The notes under the pieces are model-generated. The model was not told the origin of the DNA and did no database searches. It was given only the letters and a program-made list of their open reading frames with translations. Made by a program: the position numbers and the translations under genes. Shown piece after piece: positions 7,399-15,447 of a stretch of DNA of 64,000 nucleotides; positions within the stretch are counted from its first letter, which is position 1, and every line of letters starts with the position of its first letter. This DNA is from Pseudoxanthomonas kalamensis DSM 18571 (GTDB lineage Bacteria; Pseudomonadota; Gammaproteobacteria; Xanthomonadales; Xanthomonadaceae): the NCBI RefSeq assembly GCF_010211745.1, contig NZ_PDWQ01000002.1, forward strand, positions 62,001 through 126,000, read 5' to 3'.

Positions 7399-8181
7399 CT
7401 AACTCACTTTTTCTTGGGTGGAGGCGGCGGTGGAGGCGGTGGTGGTCGCTGACTTGTTTCTCTTGTTACGCCGCCTTTTACTTGGCCGCGTTCCACCCCT
7501 TCCTGTAGTGGGATTCTCTTGTCTGCCATTGGACAACTCCATTTCAGCGGATGAGGGTGACTCGATGGTAAAGGTTCCGAGTGGTTTGCTTAGATAGATT
7601 GAGTCAAGTTGGTAAAGCGGATCGGAATCCTCGTACGAGTACACAGTGACGTCAGTCAGCGCGATCTCTTGCACTTCTTTCGTCTCTGAGAAAGATCGGA
7701 CGACCCCCCGATAGCTGAATCCCGCAGCTGGATCTCGCAGGTACACCCAGAGTACGTCAGGCGAGTTGAGGAAGTAGCTAAATAAATTTTCGTCGCCGTA
7801 CTTATTGGAAATTCCCAATAGCTGTGCGAAGCGAGTCAGATGCTTCTTGTTTACGCAGTAGACTGCAGCTAATGCAATGAGAGGTGACAAGCCTGTTGCC
7901 CATGCGACCTCAGAAAAATGAAGGTCTTGCCCAGAGGAAAGCGTACCCCATAGTCCAAGCGCTGCGCTCTTGGACAAAAAAGGAAGATGACGGGAGCAAA
8001 GGAAGGTGGCCCATGCCAAGAACTGGAGTACAACGTAAGAGCCAACGCCAAAGATGAATGTGTAGATGCCGTATTTAAAGCTGTTCCAACGTTCGGCATG
8101 TACCAAGAGCTTGTCGCATATGACGGTCGCAATAAGGCCGGGGAAGGAAATGAGCCCAATGAGGACAGCGAGATCATTCAT
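7399..8181 (-). CDS. DUF6338-like membrane protein, cassette-borne
   Basis: This 260-residue protein has an N-terminal membrane region: helices near 1-20 (LAVLIGLISFPGLIATVI), 35-62 and about 95-115. A soluble domain follows and ends in a basic, Ser/Thr-rich tail (KRRRNKRNK). The layout fits the DUF6338 family of unknown function; that assignment is from pattern recall and is moderate. The ATG at 8181 lies only six bases inside the attC R' box (8187-8193), as in true integron cassettes. Low GC and A/T-rich codons set it apart from neighbours. Expression would depend on an upstream cassette or chromosomal promoter. Confidence 0.75.
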   Translation of the reverse strand: MNDLAVLIGLISFPGLIATVICDKLLVHAERWNSFKYGIYTFIFGVGSYVVLQFLAWATFLCSRHLPFLSKSAALGLWGTLSSGQDLHFSEVAWATGLSPLIALAAVYCVNKKHLTRFAQLLGISNKYGDENLFSYFLNSPDVLWVYLRDPAAGFSYRGVVRSFSETKEVQEIALTDVTVYSYEDSDPLYQLDSIYLSKPLGTFTIESPSSAEMELSNGRQENPTTGRGGTRPSKRRRNKRNKSATTTASTAASTQEKVS

Positions 8182-8186
8182 GTGCA

Positions 8187-8246
8187 ATCTAACACCTGAA
8201 TTAAGCCGCACCGCGAAGCGGCATCAGCTTGAATGAATTGTTAGGC
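8187..8246 (-). other. attC recombination site (59-base-element type, 60 bp)
   Basis: Read on the minus strand, the site starts with R'' GCCTAAC (8246-8240) and ends with R' GTTAGAT (8193-8187). Inside are L'' ATTCAAGC and L' GCTTAAT, which pair leaving one extrahelical C, and a central GCCGC-loop-GCGGC stem. These are the diagnostic features of a folded bottom-strand attC. The stop codon TAA of the HNH gene lies within R''. The sequence strongly resembles attC sites of mobile-integron resistance cassettes such as aadA. Confidence 0.9.
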
Positions 8247-8924
8247 CTTTCCCCGGAGAATGACATCATTGTGGTAACTGATGAAGTCCGGCAAGACATT
8301 GCTGAACTTTGTCGGATCGGCCACGATTGCGCCATAGTCAAGCATGACGTGGCAGTTCGGGCATACACAGACGATATTTCCGGGGTGGTCTGGGCCATTG
8401 TGAGGTGCCCCAAGTGGTTTGACATGGTGCGCTTCTGCGTAGGGCGCTCCGTTGCCAAGAACAATACGAGCAGAACAGTTCTGACAGGTGTAATCCATAT
8501 CCGCCTTGATGCGACGGGCAAGAGCAGTATCACGGAGTACTCGATAGGTGGTTACAAGGTGGCGCCCTGTTGGTTCTGGCTCGCCAATGTCTGTCGCGAT
8601 TGGCGTTGTATCTTCTGTCAGGAAGAACCGAGCAACACGCTCAGCGTCACTTTCAGAGCATGACCGCGCGAGCCATTGCCGTAGTAATGGAGAGCCATCT
8701 TTGATCCATTCGGTAATGAGCTGGTCGATTTCATTGGCGCTCAAAGTGTCATTTGTGTTTTTTCCAACGAGATGAGCAAAAACTGTCTTTGTTCTGACAC
8801 CGCGCGAAGCTACATGCGCAATCGCCTTTTGCCTCCATTCGCTTGAATGGCTTCGAGGACTCTGGCGAGCAAGTGATCGCACGAGATCAAGAACTTCAAG
8901 GCAGTCGGCAATACGTTGGCTCAT
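8241..8924 (-). CDS. HNH endonuclease-domain protein, cassette-borne
   Basis: This 227-residue protein has a C-terminal HNH nuclease. Zinc knuckles are Cys147-x2-Cys150 and Cys188-x2-Cys191. The catalytic region AEAHHVKP has His166/His167; Asn183 is in HPGNIV and His192 is in the final CHVMLD. The first 130 residues are helical, hold no motif I recognise and may provide target recognition. The TAA stop lies inside the attC R'' box, typical of a cassette gene. It could act in defence or in DNA processing; the sequence does not say which. GC content is lower than in surrounding core genes. Confidence 0.85.
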   Translation of the reverse strand: MSQRIADCLEVLDLVRSLARQSPRSHSSEWRQKAIAHVASRGVRTKTVFAHLVGKNTNDTLSANEIDQLITEWIKDGSPLLRQWLARSCSESDAERVARFFLTEDTTPIATDIGEPEPTGRHLVTTYRVLRDTALARRIKADMDYTCQNCSARIVLGNGAPYAEAHHVKPLGAPHNGPDHPGNIVCVCPNCHVMLDYGAIVADPTKFSNVLPDFISYHNDVILRGKA

Positions 8925-9075
8925 AGGAATGATGAGAAAGGCCTAAATATCGTTCACACCGCCCTTCCGCGGCCCCATCCGCCTTATACCACCATCTCAC
9001 ATTGAAACCCGGCGCCGTCTCAAGCCCTGAAACCCTGCCGTGGCATGCTGTTCAACCAGCAACGGAGCCTTTGCC

Positions 9076-9798
9076 ATGCACGCCATCGAACTCAGGGACC
9101 CTGCCGCTTTCGGCAATGAATTCCTGCGCCTGACCCTGTTGCAGGGCTTCCAGTCGCTGACCAAGCGCGACCTGGAACTGCTGATCTTCGTCCTGCTGGA
9201 ACGCGACGGCGCCATCGGCCGTGGCGAAGGCAATGCCGCCGTGGCCGCCCGGCTGCGGGTCACCCCGGCCAAGGTCAAGGCCCTGCGCCGCGACGGCTAT
9301 GCCCGCTGGCGCGCGCTGGTGCATGAGGAAAACGCCGACGCCATGCGCCGCATCCTGTCCACCGTGCTAACCGAGGTCAACCTGCGTGCCGGCGTGCGCC
9401 ACGTCAGCGCCGCCAGCCGCAAGGACGGCTTTCTGGCGATCCGGGTCGAACACCCGGACGATGCCCAGCGCTTCGAGCAGGCCATCCTCGACGTGGACGC
9501 CCTGCCCGTGTACGAGCGCAACCGCGAAGTGGTGGCGGTGCGCTTCGACACCCTGCTCAAGCTGGGCGAAACCTGGGGCTGGCTGCAGCCCGACCCGCAG
9601 CCGGTGGTGCGCGAACTGAAGAAGCTGGCGCCGGCCGCCGAGGAAGTGGCCGACCTGCTGAAGAAGGACGTGGGCAAGCTGCGCTGGGAGGACGCCCGCA
9701 ATGCGCTGAACAGCCTGGGTGCCAAGGCCATCGCCAGCACCGCCGAGGGCGGGCTGAAGGGGCTGCTGAAGATCGTGTTTCCGTTTATTCCGGGGTGA
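9076..9798 (+). CDS. Hypothetical soluble protein, 240 residues
   Basis: There is no signal peptide or membrane helix. The N-terminal half is helical, with a stretch (AAVAARLRVTPAKVKALRRDGYARW) that looks like a helix-turn-helix, followed by a mixed domain and a C-terminal helix rich in Lys and Ala. The start at 9076 has CGGAG upstream; an in-frame ATG at 9040 would add twelve residues. I do not recognise the family. It stands alone between the cassette array and a REP array, with core-like codon usage, so it is not itself obviously foreign. Confidence 0.65.
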   Translation: MHAIELRDPAAFGNEFLRLTLLQGFQSLTKRDLELLIFVLLERDGAIGRGEGNAAVAARLRVTPAKVKALRRDGYARWRALVHEENADAMRRILSTVLTEVNLRAGVRHVSAASRKDGFLAIRVEHPDDAQRFEQAILDVDALPVYERNREVVAVRFDTLLKLGETWGWLQPDPQPVVRELKKLAPAAEEVADLLKKDVGKLRWEDARNALNSLGAKAIASTAEGGLKGLLKIVFPFIPG

Positions 9799-10651
9799 CA
9801 GCCCCCCATCCGCCTTCGGCACCTTCCCCCGCAAGCGGGGGAAGGGTGGGTTTGGCGCTGGTAAGGAATTGAATCCGTGCGAAGTCATCGTGACCACACT
9901 GCCGTCATCCCCGCGAAGGCGGGGGTCCATGTCGCCGAAAACCTGTGGATTCCCGCCTGCGCGGGAATGACGAACAAAAGCGGGAAGCTCTGCCCCCATC
10001 CGCCTTCGGCACCTTCCCCCGCGGGCGGGGGAAGGGTGGATTTGGCGCTGGTGAGGAATTGAATCCGTGCGAAGTCATCGTGACCACACCGCCGCCATCT
10101 CCGCGGAAACATCATGACCCACACTGCCGTCATCCCCGCGTAGGCGGGGATCCATGTCGCCGAAGCCTGTGGATTCCCGCGTACGCGGGAATGACGAGCA
10201 AAAGCGGGAGGCACCGCCCCCATCCGCCTTCGGCACCTTCCCCCGCAGGCGGGGGAAGGGTGGGTTCCGGGCGTCTTGGCGGACTGGGAAGGGCTGTTTC
10301 AGCCCTCGCATGAATCGAAGCACTGCCGTCATCCCCGCGAAGGCGGGGATCCATGTCGCCGAAGCCTGTGGATTCCCGCCTGCGCGGGAATGACGAGCAA
10401 AAGCGGGAGGCGCTACCCCCATCCGCCTTCGGCACCTTCCCCGCAAGCGGGGGAAGGGTGGATTTGGCGCTGGTGAGGGGCTGAATCCACGCGGGAACAT
10501 CATGACCCACACCGCCGTCATCCCCGCGAAGGCGGGGATCCATGTCGCCGAAAACCTGTGGATTCCCGCCTGCGCGGGAATGACGAACAAAAGCGGGAAG
10601 CGCCGCCCCTACCCGCCTTCGGCACCTTCCCCCGCGGGCGGGGTTGAGCCG
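9799..10651. other. 853-base gene-free region filled with alternating REP elements
   Basis: There is no credible gene here. The region lies between the stops of convergent genes and consists almost entirely of two palindromic repeat types in strict alternation, listed separately. Short spacers between them carry partly duplicated text such as GAATCCGTGCGAAGTCATCG. Confidence 0.75.
9803..10643. repeat. Alternating REP array B-A-B-A-B-A-B-A-B
   Basis: Type A is about 72 bases. It starts CCGTCATCCCCGCGAAGGCG and ends with GCGGGAATGACGA. Copies lie at 9902-9973, 10127-10197, 10326-10396 and 10514-10586. Type B carries CCGCCTTCGGCACCTTCCCC and a stem CCTTCCCCCGC/GCGGGGGAAGG. Copies lie at 9803-9850, 9993-10040, 10217-10264, 10416-10462 and a shortened one at 10606-10643. 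Both types are palindromic and can form hairpins. The array sits between convergent genes, where it could stop transcription from either side. Confidence 0.85.
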
Positions 10652-11830
10652 CTACAGGCCGGAGGCTTTGCGCCAGAACAGTTGCGACAGCGGCGGCAGT
10701 TTGCCGGCGGTGGCGAGCAGCGGGCCGCGGGCCAGGGTCAGGTGCGGTTCGTCGTTGGAGAACAGGCGGTTGATGGCGCTGAACGATTTGGACGCCAGCA
10801 CGCTTTCGCTGCGGCGGGTGCGGGCCCAGCGTGCCAGCCGGTGCGGGGCGGCCCAGTCGGCCTTGCGCGCCTGCGCGTCCTGCAACAGCGCTTCCAGCGC
10901 GGACACGTCGCGCAGGCCCAGGTTGACGCCCTGCCCGGCCAGCGGATGCACGGCGTGGGCGGCGTCGCCGACCAGCAGCACGCGGCCGGCGAGGAACTGT
11001 TCCGCCGTCTGCCGCCGCAGCGGGAACGCGGCCCGCTTCGACGCCAGCCGCGTCTGCCCCAGCCGCGCGGCGAAAGCGGCGGTCAGTTCACGGTCGAAAG
11101 CGGCTTCGTCCAGCGCCAGCACCCGTTCGGCCTCGTGTTCGGGCAGGGTCCAGACAATCGAGCAGCAGCCTTCGAACGGCAGGAAGGCCAGCGGCCCGCT
11201 GGGCAGGAAGCGCTGCCAGGCAGTGGCTTCGTGCGGGTGTTCGGTATCGATGAAGGCGACCACGCCGCGCTGGCGGTAATCGTGCGCATCGACCTCGATG
11301 CCGGCCAGCGTGCGCAAGGTCGAAGCGGCGCCGTCGGCGGCGATGGCCACCCGCGCGTCCAGCCGGCTGCCGTCGTCCAGCCGCAGGCGCACGCCTTCGT
11401 CGTCCTGTTCCAGCGCCTCGACCCGCGCCGGGCAGCGCAGTTCCACCCCGGCCGCATCCAGCCCGGCCCACAGGCGGTCGACCAGCAGGTCGTTCTCGAC
11501 GATCCAGCCCAGCTCGGTGCGGCCCAGCGCGTCGGCGTCGAACACCAGTTCGCCGCGCGGGCAGCCGGCGTCCCATACCCGCATGCGCCGGTAGGCCGGC
11601 GCGCGCGCGCTGCGCACCGCGTCCCACGCGCCCAGGCGCTGCAGCAGGGCGGCGTTGTCCGGGGCGAAGGCGTACACCCGCAGGTCGCGCGATTGCGCTG
11701 ACCACGTCGGTGGCGGCCGGCCTTCGACCAGGGCGACGGCCAGGCCTTGCTGCGCCAGCATCCGCGCGCTGGCGGCGCCGACCACGCCACCGCCGACGAC
11801 TACCGCGTCCAGTCGGGCGCGACGGCTCAT
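10652..11830 (-). CDS. UbiH/UbiI/UbiF-family FAD-dependent ubiquinone hydroxylase
   Basis: This 392-residue flavoprotein monooxygenase probably hydroxylates the ring of a ubiquinone precursor. The N-terminal dinucleotide-binding motif is VVVGGGVVGAASA. The family's second FAD motif is GRVLLVGDAAHAVHPLAGQG, near residue 290. A typical short helical C-terminus follows. It overlaps the upstream ubiH by four bases (ATGA), so the two are translationally coupled. Which ring position it uses (C1, C5 or C6) cannot be told from sequence alone. Its 3' end abuts the REP array. Confidence 0.85.
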   Translation of the reverse strand: MSRRARLDAVVVGGGVVGAASARMLAQQGLAVALVEGRPPPTWSAQSRDLRVYAFAPDNAALLQRLGAWDAVRSARAPAYRRMRVWDAGCPRGELVFDADALGRTELGWIVENDLLVDRLWAGLDAAGVELRCPARVEALEQDDEGVRLRLDDGSRLDARVAIAADGAASTLRTLAGIEVDAHDYRQRGVVAFIDTEHPHEATAWQRFLPSGPLAFLPFEGCCSIVWTLPEHEAERVLALDEAAFDRELTAAFAARLGQTRLASKRAAFPLRRQTAEQFLAGRVLLVGDAAHAVHPLAGQGVNLGLRDVSALEALLQDAQARKADWAAPHRLARWARTRRSESVLASKSFSAINRLFSNDEPHLTLARGPLLATAGKLPPLSQLFWRKASGL

Positions 11831-13035
11831 CGGCCTTCGCCCCGGCACAGCTGCGGCACGTCGCCGCGGAAGCCCATGGCGCCGCCGACCAGCCAGCCCT
11901 GCAGGCTGGGCGATGCATCGGCCGCCAGCAGGCCCAGGCTGCGCAGCGGGCGCAGCAGCGGCGCATCGCTGGCGGTCAGCCGCGCCAGCTGGTCGGAGAA
12001 CGCCAGCGTGCGTTCGCGGTCTTCGCGGCGGCGCTGGCGGTAATGCTGCAACAGGGCCGGATCGCCGGGGTCGGCGGCGCCGTCCAGCTGTTCGGCCAGG
12101 GTCAGCGCGTCGCGCAGGCCAAGGTTGAAGCCCTGCGCGCCGATCGGGTGGATGGTCTGCGCGGCATTGCCCAGCAGCACCGCGCGTTCGCCGATGGTGT
12201 CCTCGGCGACCATGCGCACGATCGGATAGCGGCTGCGTTCGCCGGCGGCCAGGAGGCGGCCGACCCGCCAGCCGAAGGCCTGCTGGATGCGTTCGCACCA
12301 GCCGGCGTCGTCCAGCGCGGCCACCGCGTCGGCCTGGTCGCGGGCGACGCCGTGGATCACCCCGTAGTGGCGGTCGCCGCGCGGCAGCAGCGCGGTCGGG
12401 CCGTGGTCGCCGAAGCGTTCGTAGGCGGTGCCGTCCGGCGCACGTTCGGCGCGCATCCGGGTCACGAACAGGGTCTGGCCGTAATCGTGTTCGCGCACGC
12501 CGATGCCGAGCGCGCCGCGCACGCCGCTGTGGTTGCCGTCGGCGCCGACCAGCAGCCGAGCGCGCAGTTCGCGTTCGCCCTGCGCATCGGTGATCCGGAT
12601 CCGGCGCAGGCCGTCTTCACTGCTGCCGAGGCCGGCGAAGCGCGCCGGGCGGTAGCGGGTCAGGTTCGTCAGCTCATCCAGCCGCGCTTCCAGCGCCTCG
12701 CCGAAATCGCGCGCCACCACCACCTGACCGAAGGCTTCGACGCCGTAGTCGGCGGCGTCCAGCCGGACCCGGCCGAATTCGCCGCGACGGCTGACGTGGA
12801 TGCGGCGGATCGCCCCGGTCGGGGCGCGCAGGCGCGCCATCACCCCCAGCGCGGTCAGCGCGTTGACGGTGGCGGCGGCGAAGCTGAGGTTGCGCTGGTC
12901 GAACACCGCCGGCAGGGTCCCGGCCGGGGTGGCCTCGACCAGACCCACATCCAGTCCCAGCCGGTCCAGGGCGATCGCCAGGCTGGCGCCGACCAGGCCG
13001 CCGCCGACGATCAGCACGTCGTGCGAATGCGTCAT
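11827..13035 (-). CDS. ubiH: 2-octaprenyl-6-methoxyphenol hydroxylase-like protein UbiH
   Basis: This 402-residue protein has the FAD motif DVLIVGGGLVGASLAIAL and the conserved ERAVLLGNAAQTIHPIGAQG motif. The Gly-Asn-Ala-Ala form of that motif, instead of Gly-Asp-Ala-Ala, is typical of UbiH. It acts in aerobic ubiquinone synthesis at the inner membrane, probably within the Ubi protein assembly. The start at 13035 gives the family N-terminus. It is the first gene of a two-gene unit with the following hydroxylase, with a four-base overlap. A divergent gene starts 83 bases away on the other strand. Confidence 0.85.
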   Translation of the reverse strand: MTHSHDVLIVGGGLVGASLAIALDRLGLDVGLVEATPAGTLPAVFDQRNLSFAAATVNALTALGVMARLRAPTGAIRRIHVSRRGEFGRVRLDAADYGVEAFGQVVVARDFGEALEARLDELTNLTRYRPARFAGLGSSEDGLRRIRITDAQGERELRARLLVGADGNHSGVRGALGIGVREHDYGQTLFVTRMRAERAPDGTAYERFGDHGPTALLPRGDRHYGVIHGVARDQADAVAALDDAGWCERIQQAFGWRVGRLLAAGERSRYPIVRMVAEDTIGERAVLLGNAAQTIHPIGAQGFNLGLRDALTLAEQLDGAADPGDPALLQHYRQRRREDRERTLAFSDQLARLTASDAPLLRPLRSLGLLAADASPSLQGWLVGGAMGFRGDVPQLCRGEGR

Positions 13036-13117
13036 GCCGCCATGATAGCCGCCGCCACGGCACGGCGGCCGGCGAGCCGCTAGAATGGCGGCAGTTTCCC
13101 GCAACCGCCGCCACGCA

Positions 13118-13726
13118 ATGAACAACACCACCGCCCGTGCCCTGATCCTGGTCCTGCTCGCCGCGCTGATGATCGTCACCCGCAGCCACCTGCTGTACCA
13201 CTTTGCGCCGGTGCCGGACGCCTCGTGGGCGGTGTTCTTCATCGCCGGCTTCTACCTGCGCGGCTGGAGCCGCTGGGCCTTTCCGCTGTTCATGGCGCTG
13301 GCGGTGGCCACCGACTACGTCGCCATCAGCGGCCAGGGCCTGAATTTCTGGGCGCATTACTGTATGTCGCCGGCGTACTGGTTCCTGATTCCCGCCTACG
13401 GCGCGCTGTGGCTGGGCGGCAACCTGGTCCGGCGCGGGTATCGCAAGGCCGATGGCCACGCGCTGGCGACCCTGGTAGTCAGCCTGCTGGCCTCGGTGGC
13501 GGTCTGCCACCTGCTCAGCCAGGGCAGCTTCTACTGGCTCAGCGACAGCTGGATCGGCGACAGCGGCCGGGTCCCGACCGTGGCCGGCTGGTGGCAGAAC
13601 TACGCCGACTGGTTCCTGCCCTACCTGCGGACCACCGCGATCTACACCGGGCTGGCGGTGATCGCCCATGTCGGCGTGCAGCAGATCGCGCGCCTGGCCC
13701 GCCCGCAGGACCGCACGGCGCACTGA
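13118..13726 (+). CDS. Six-helix membrane protein next to cobalamin adenosyltransferase
   Basis: This 202-residue integral membrane protein has about six hydrophobic helices, for example ALILVLLAALMIV, WAFPLFMALAVATDYVAI and ALATLVVSLLASVAVCHLL. Size and topology resemble substrate-binding S-components of ECF transporters. The next gene, 25 bases downstream, is a cob(I)alamin adenosyltransferase. A role in corrinoid uptake is therefore a reasonable guess, but no binding motif is recognised. The start at 13118 (MNNTT) was preferred to an upstream ATG at 13085, which would add a charged extension. Confidence 0.65.
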   Translation: MNNTTARALILVLLAALMIVTRSHLLYHFAPVPDASWAVFFIAGFYLRGWSRWAFPLFMALAVATDYVAISGQGLNFWAHYCMSPAYWFLIPAYGALWLGGNLVRRGYRKADGHALATLVVSLLASVAVCHLLSQGSFYWLSDSWIGDSGRVPTVAGWWQNYADWFLPYLRTTAIYTGLAVIAHVGVQQIARLARPQDRTAH

Positions 13727-13751
13727 TCGCGCCGACGCCGGGCCGGAGCGC

Positions 13752-14309
13752 ATGGGCAACCGCCTGACGAAGATCTACACCCGCACCGGCGACGACGGCA
13801 GCACCGGGCTGGGCGACGGCAGCCGCACCGGCAAGGATTCGGCGCGGGTGGCGGCCTACGGCACCGTGGACGAAGCCAATTCGGCAATCGGCCTGGTGCT
13901 GGCCACGGCCTCGGTGAGCGACGACATCCGCGACCTGCTGACCACGGTGCAGCACCAGTTGTTCGACCTTGGCGGCGAGCTGTGCATCCCCGGCCATGCG
14001 GCGATCCACGCGGCCGACATCGACGCGCTGGAGCGCCAGCTGGACCATTACAACGCCGAACTGCCGGCGCTGAAGGACTTCATCCTGCCGGCCGGTGGCG
14101 AGGCCGCGGCGCGTTGCCACCTGGCCCGCACCATCGTCCGCCGCGCCGAACGCGAGACGGTGGCGCTGTCGCGGCTGGAGCCGGTGCGCGCCGAGGCGAT
14201 CGGCTACCTGAACCGGCTTTCGGACCTGCTGTTCGTGCTGGCGCGGGTGCTGGCGCGGGCCGAAGGTCAGGGCGAAGTGCTGTGGCGACACGAGCGCCGC
14301 AAGGCCTGA
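13752..14309 (+). CDS. PduO-type ATP:cob(I)alamin adenosyltransferase
   Basis: This 185-residue protein transfers the 5'-deoxyadenosyl group of ATP to reduced cobalamin, making coenzyme B12. The PduO-family N-terminal nucleotide motif KIYTRTGDDGSTGLGDG is present. So are YGTVDEANSAIG, the trimer-interface helix HLARTIVRRAERE, and YLNRLSDLLFVLAR with the conserved Asn-Arg-Leu-Ser-Asp. Length is normal. A GGAG lies before the ATG at 13752. It is probably co-transcribed with the upstream membrane gene. Confidence 0.93.
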   Translation: MGNRLTKIYTRTGDDGSTGLGDGSRTGKDSARVAAYGTVDEANSAIGLVLATASVSDDIRDLLTTVQHQLFDLGGELCIPGHAAIHAADIDALERQLDHYNAELPALKDFILPAGGEAAARCHLARTIVRRAERETVALSRLEPVRAEAIGYLNRLSDLLFVLARVLARAEGQGEVLWRHERRKA

Positions 14310-14409
14310 CTGCCGCCAAGGTCGAATGCCGGCGCCGGCGACGCGGGCATAGAATGCGGGGTATCCCTTTCCCGGAGGCTTCCGCCCGCCCGCGGGTGAC
14401 GCACGCCAC

Positions 14410-15318
14410 GTGATCATCTTCACCCACCCCGCCTGCCTCGAGCACGACACCGGCCCGGAACATCCGGAATGCGCCGACCGCCTGCGGGTGGTGCTGGAAT
14501 CGCTGCGCGAGGCGCACGGCGACCTCGACTGGCGCCAGGCGCCGCTGGCCAAGCTCGGCGAACTGCATCGGGTCCACGACCATGCCCTGGTCGAGGCGGT
14601 GATGGACGGCGACTTCGACGGCCACCGCATGCTCGACCCGGACACCGTGGTCAGCCCGAAATCGCGGCTGGCGGCCCTGCGCGCGGCCGGCGCCGGCGTG
14701 GCCGCGGTGGACGCGGTGATGAACGGCCCGGATACCATCGCCTTCTGCGCGGTGCGCCCGCCCGGCCACCACGCCACCCCGCAGGCGGCGATGGGCTTCT
14801 GCCTGTTCAACAACATCGCCATCGCCGCCGCCTACGCCTGCGAGCAGTACGGCCTGAGCCGGGTGGCGGTGATCGATTTCGACGTCCACCACGGCAACGG
14901 CACCCAGGCGATCTTCTGGGACGAGCCGCGGGTGGCCTACTTCAGCAGCCACCAGTCGGACCTGTACCCGCATACCGGCGCCCCGCGCGAGCACGGCTCG
15001 GGCAACATCCACAACGTGCTGCTGCCGCCGGGCAGCGGCGGCTTCCGCTTCCGCAATGTCTGGGAAGACCAGCTGCTGCCGGACGTGGCCTCGTTCCGTC
15101 CCCAACTGGTGCTGGTCTCGGCCGGTTTCGACGCCCACATGCACGACCCGCTGGCCGACCTGATGCTGGAAGCCGAGGACTTCGCCTGGCTCAGCGGCCG
15201 GCTGAAGCAGATCGCCGCGCAGCACGCCGGCGGACGGTTGGTGTCGATGCTGGAAGGCGGCTACAGCCTGGACGCGCTGCGCGAATGCAGCGTCGCCCAC
15301 GTCGCCGCCCTGCGCTGA
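14410..15318 (+). CDS. Histone deacetylase-family (class II-like) deacylase
   Basis: This 302-residue arginase/deacetylase-fold protein probably removes acyl groups from small amines or protein lysines with a catalytic zinc. RPPGHHA has the active-site pair His120/His121. DFDVHHGNGT has zinc ligands Asp158 and His160, and SAGFDAH is present further on. It starts with GTG at 14410. In bacteria such proteins are often acetylpolyamine amidohydrolases; the natural substrate here is unknown. It stands between the cobalamin gene and lptD without tight coupling to either. Confidence 0.9.
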   Translation: MIIFTHPACLEHDTGPEHPECADRLRVVLESLREAHGDLDWRQAPLAKLGELHRVHDHALVEAVMDGDFDGHRMLDPDTVVSPKSRLAALRAAGAGVAAVDAVMNGPDTIAFCAVRPPGHHATPQAAMGFCLFNNIAIAAAYACEQYGLSRVAVIDFDVHHGNGTQAIFWDEPRVAYFSSHQSDLYPHTGAPREHGSGNIHNVLLPPGSGGFRFRNVWEDQLLPDVASFRPQLVLVSAGFDAHMHDPLADLMLEAEDFAWLSGRLKQIAAQHAGGRLVSMLEGGYSLDALRECSVAHVAALR

Positions 15319-15447
15319 GCCCGCGCCGGTCACGGGATTGCCACGGTGCGTCTGAACCCCGGCCGACGCCGGGTTGGCGGTTTCATTGCCCGCCTGCCGG
15401 CGATACGGCACGATAGCGGGCGTTTTCACCCCGGATCCCCCGCCCGC

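Larger units (their letters stand above)
7388..8947 (-). mobile_element. Integron cassette array without integrase (CALIN), two cassettes
   Basis: Two minus-strand genes are arranged like integron cassettes: one gene per cassette, start codon close to the cassette boundary, attC directly after or overlapping the stop. The HNH cassette runs from a degenerate core site (8941-8947, TTTAGGC on the minus strand) to the attC at 8187-8246. The DUF6338 cassette begins at that attC cut site and ends near an R''-like ATCTAAC at 7388-7394. No integron integrase is visible in the window. Base composition is clearly lower in GC than the flanks, supporting acquisition. Confidence 0.75.

Noticed and set aside
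8947-9075. attI site or integrase promoter upstream of the HNH cassette
   Set aside because: Only a degenerate core site (TTTAGGC) is seen. No integrase gene, DR1/DR2-like repeats or Pc promoter could be identified.
9803-10643. CRISPR-like array
   Set aside because: The repeats are about 45-72 bases, of two kinds, internally palindromic and alternating. The between-repeat text is itself partly repeated, and no cas genes are present.
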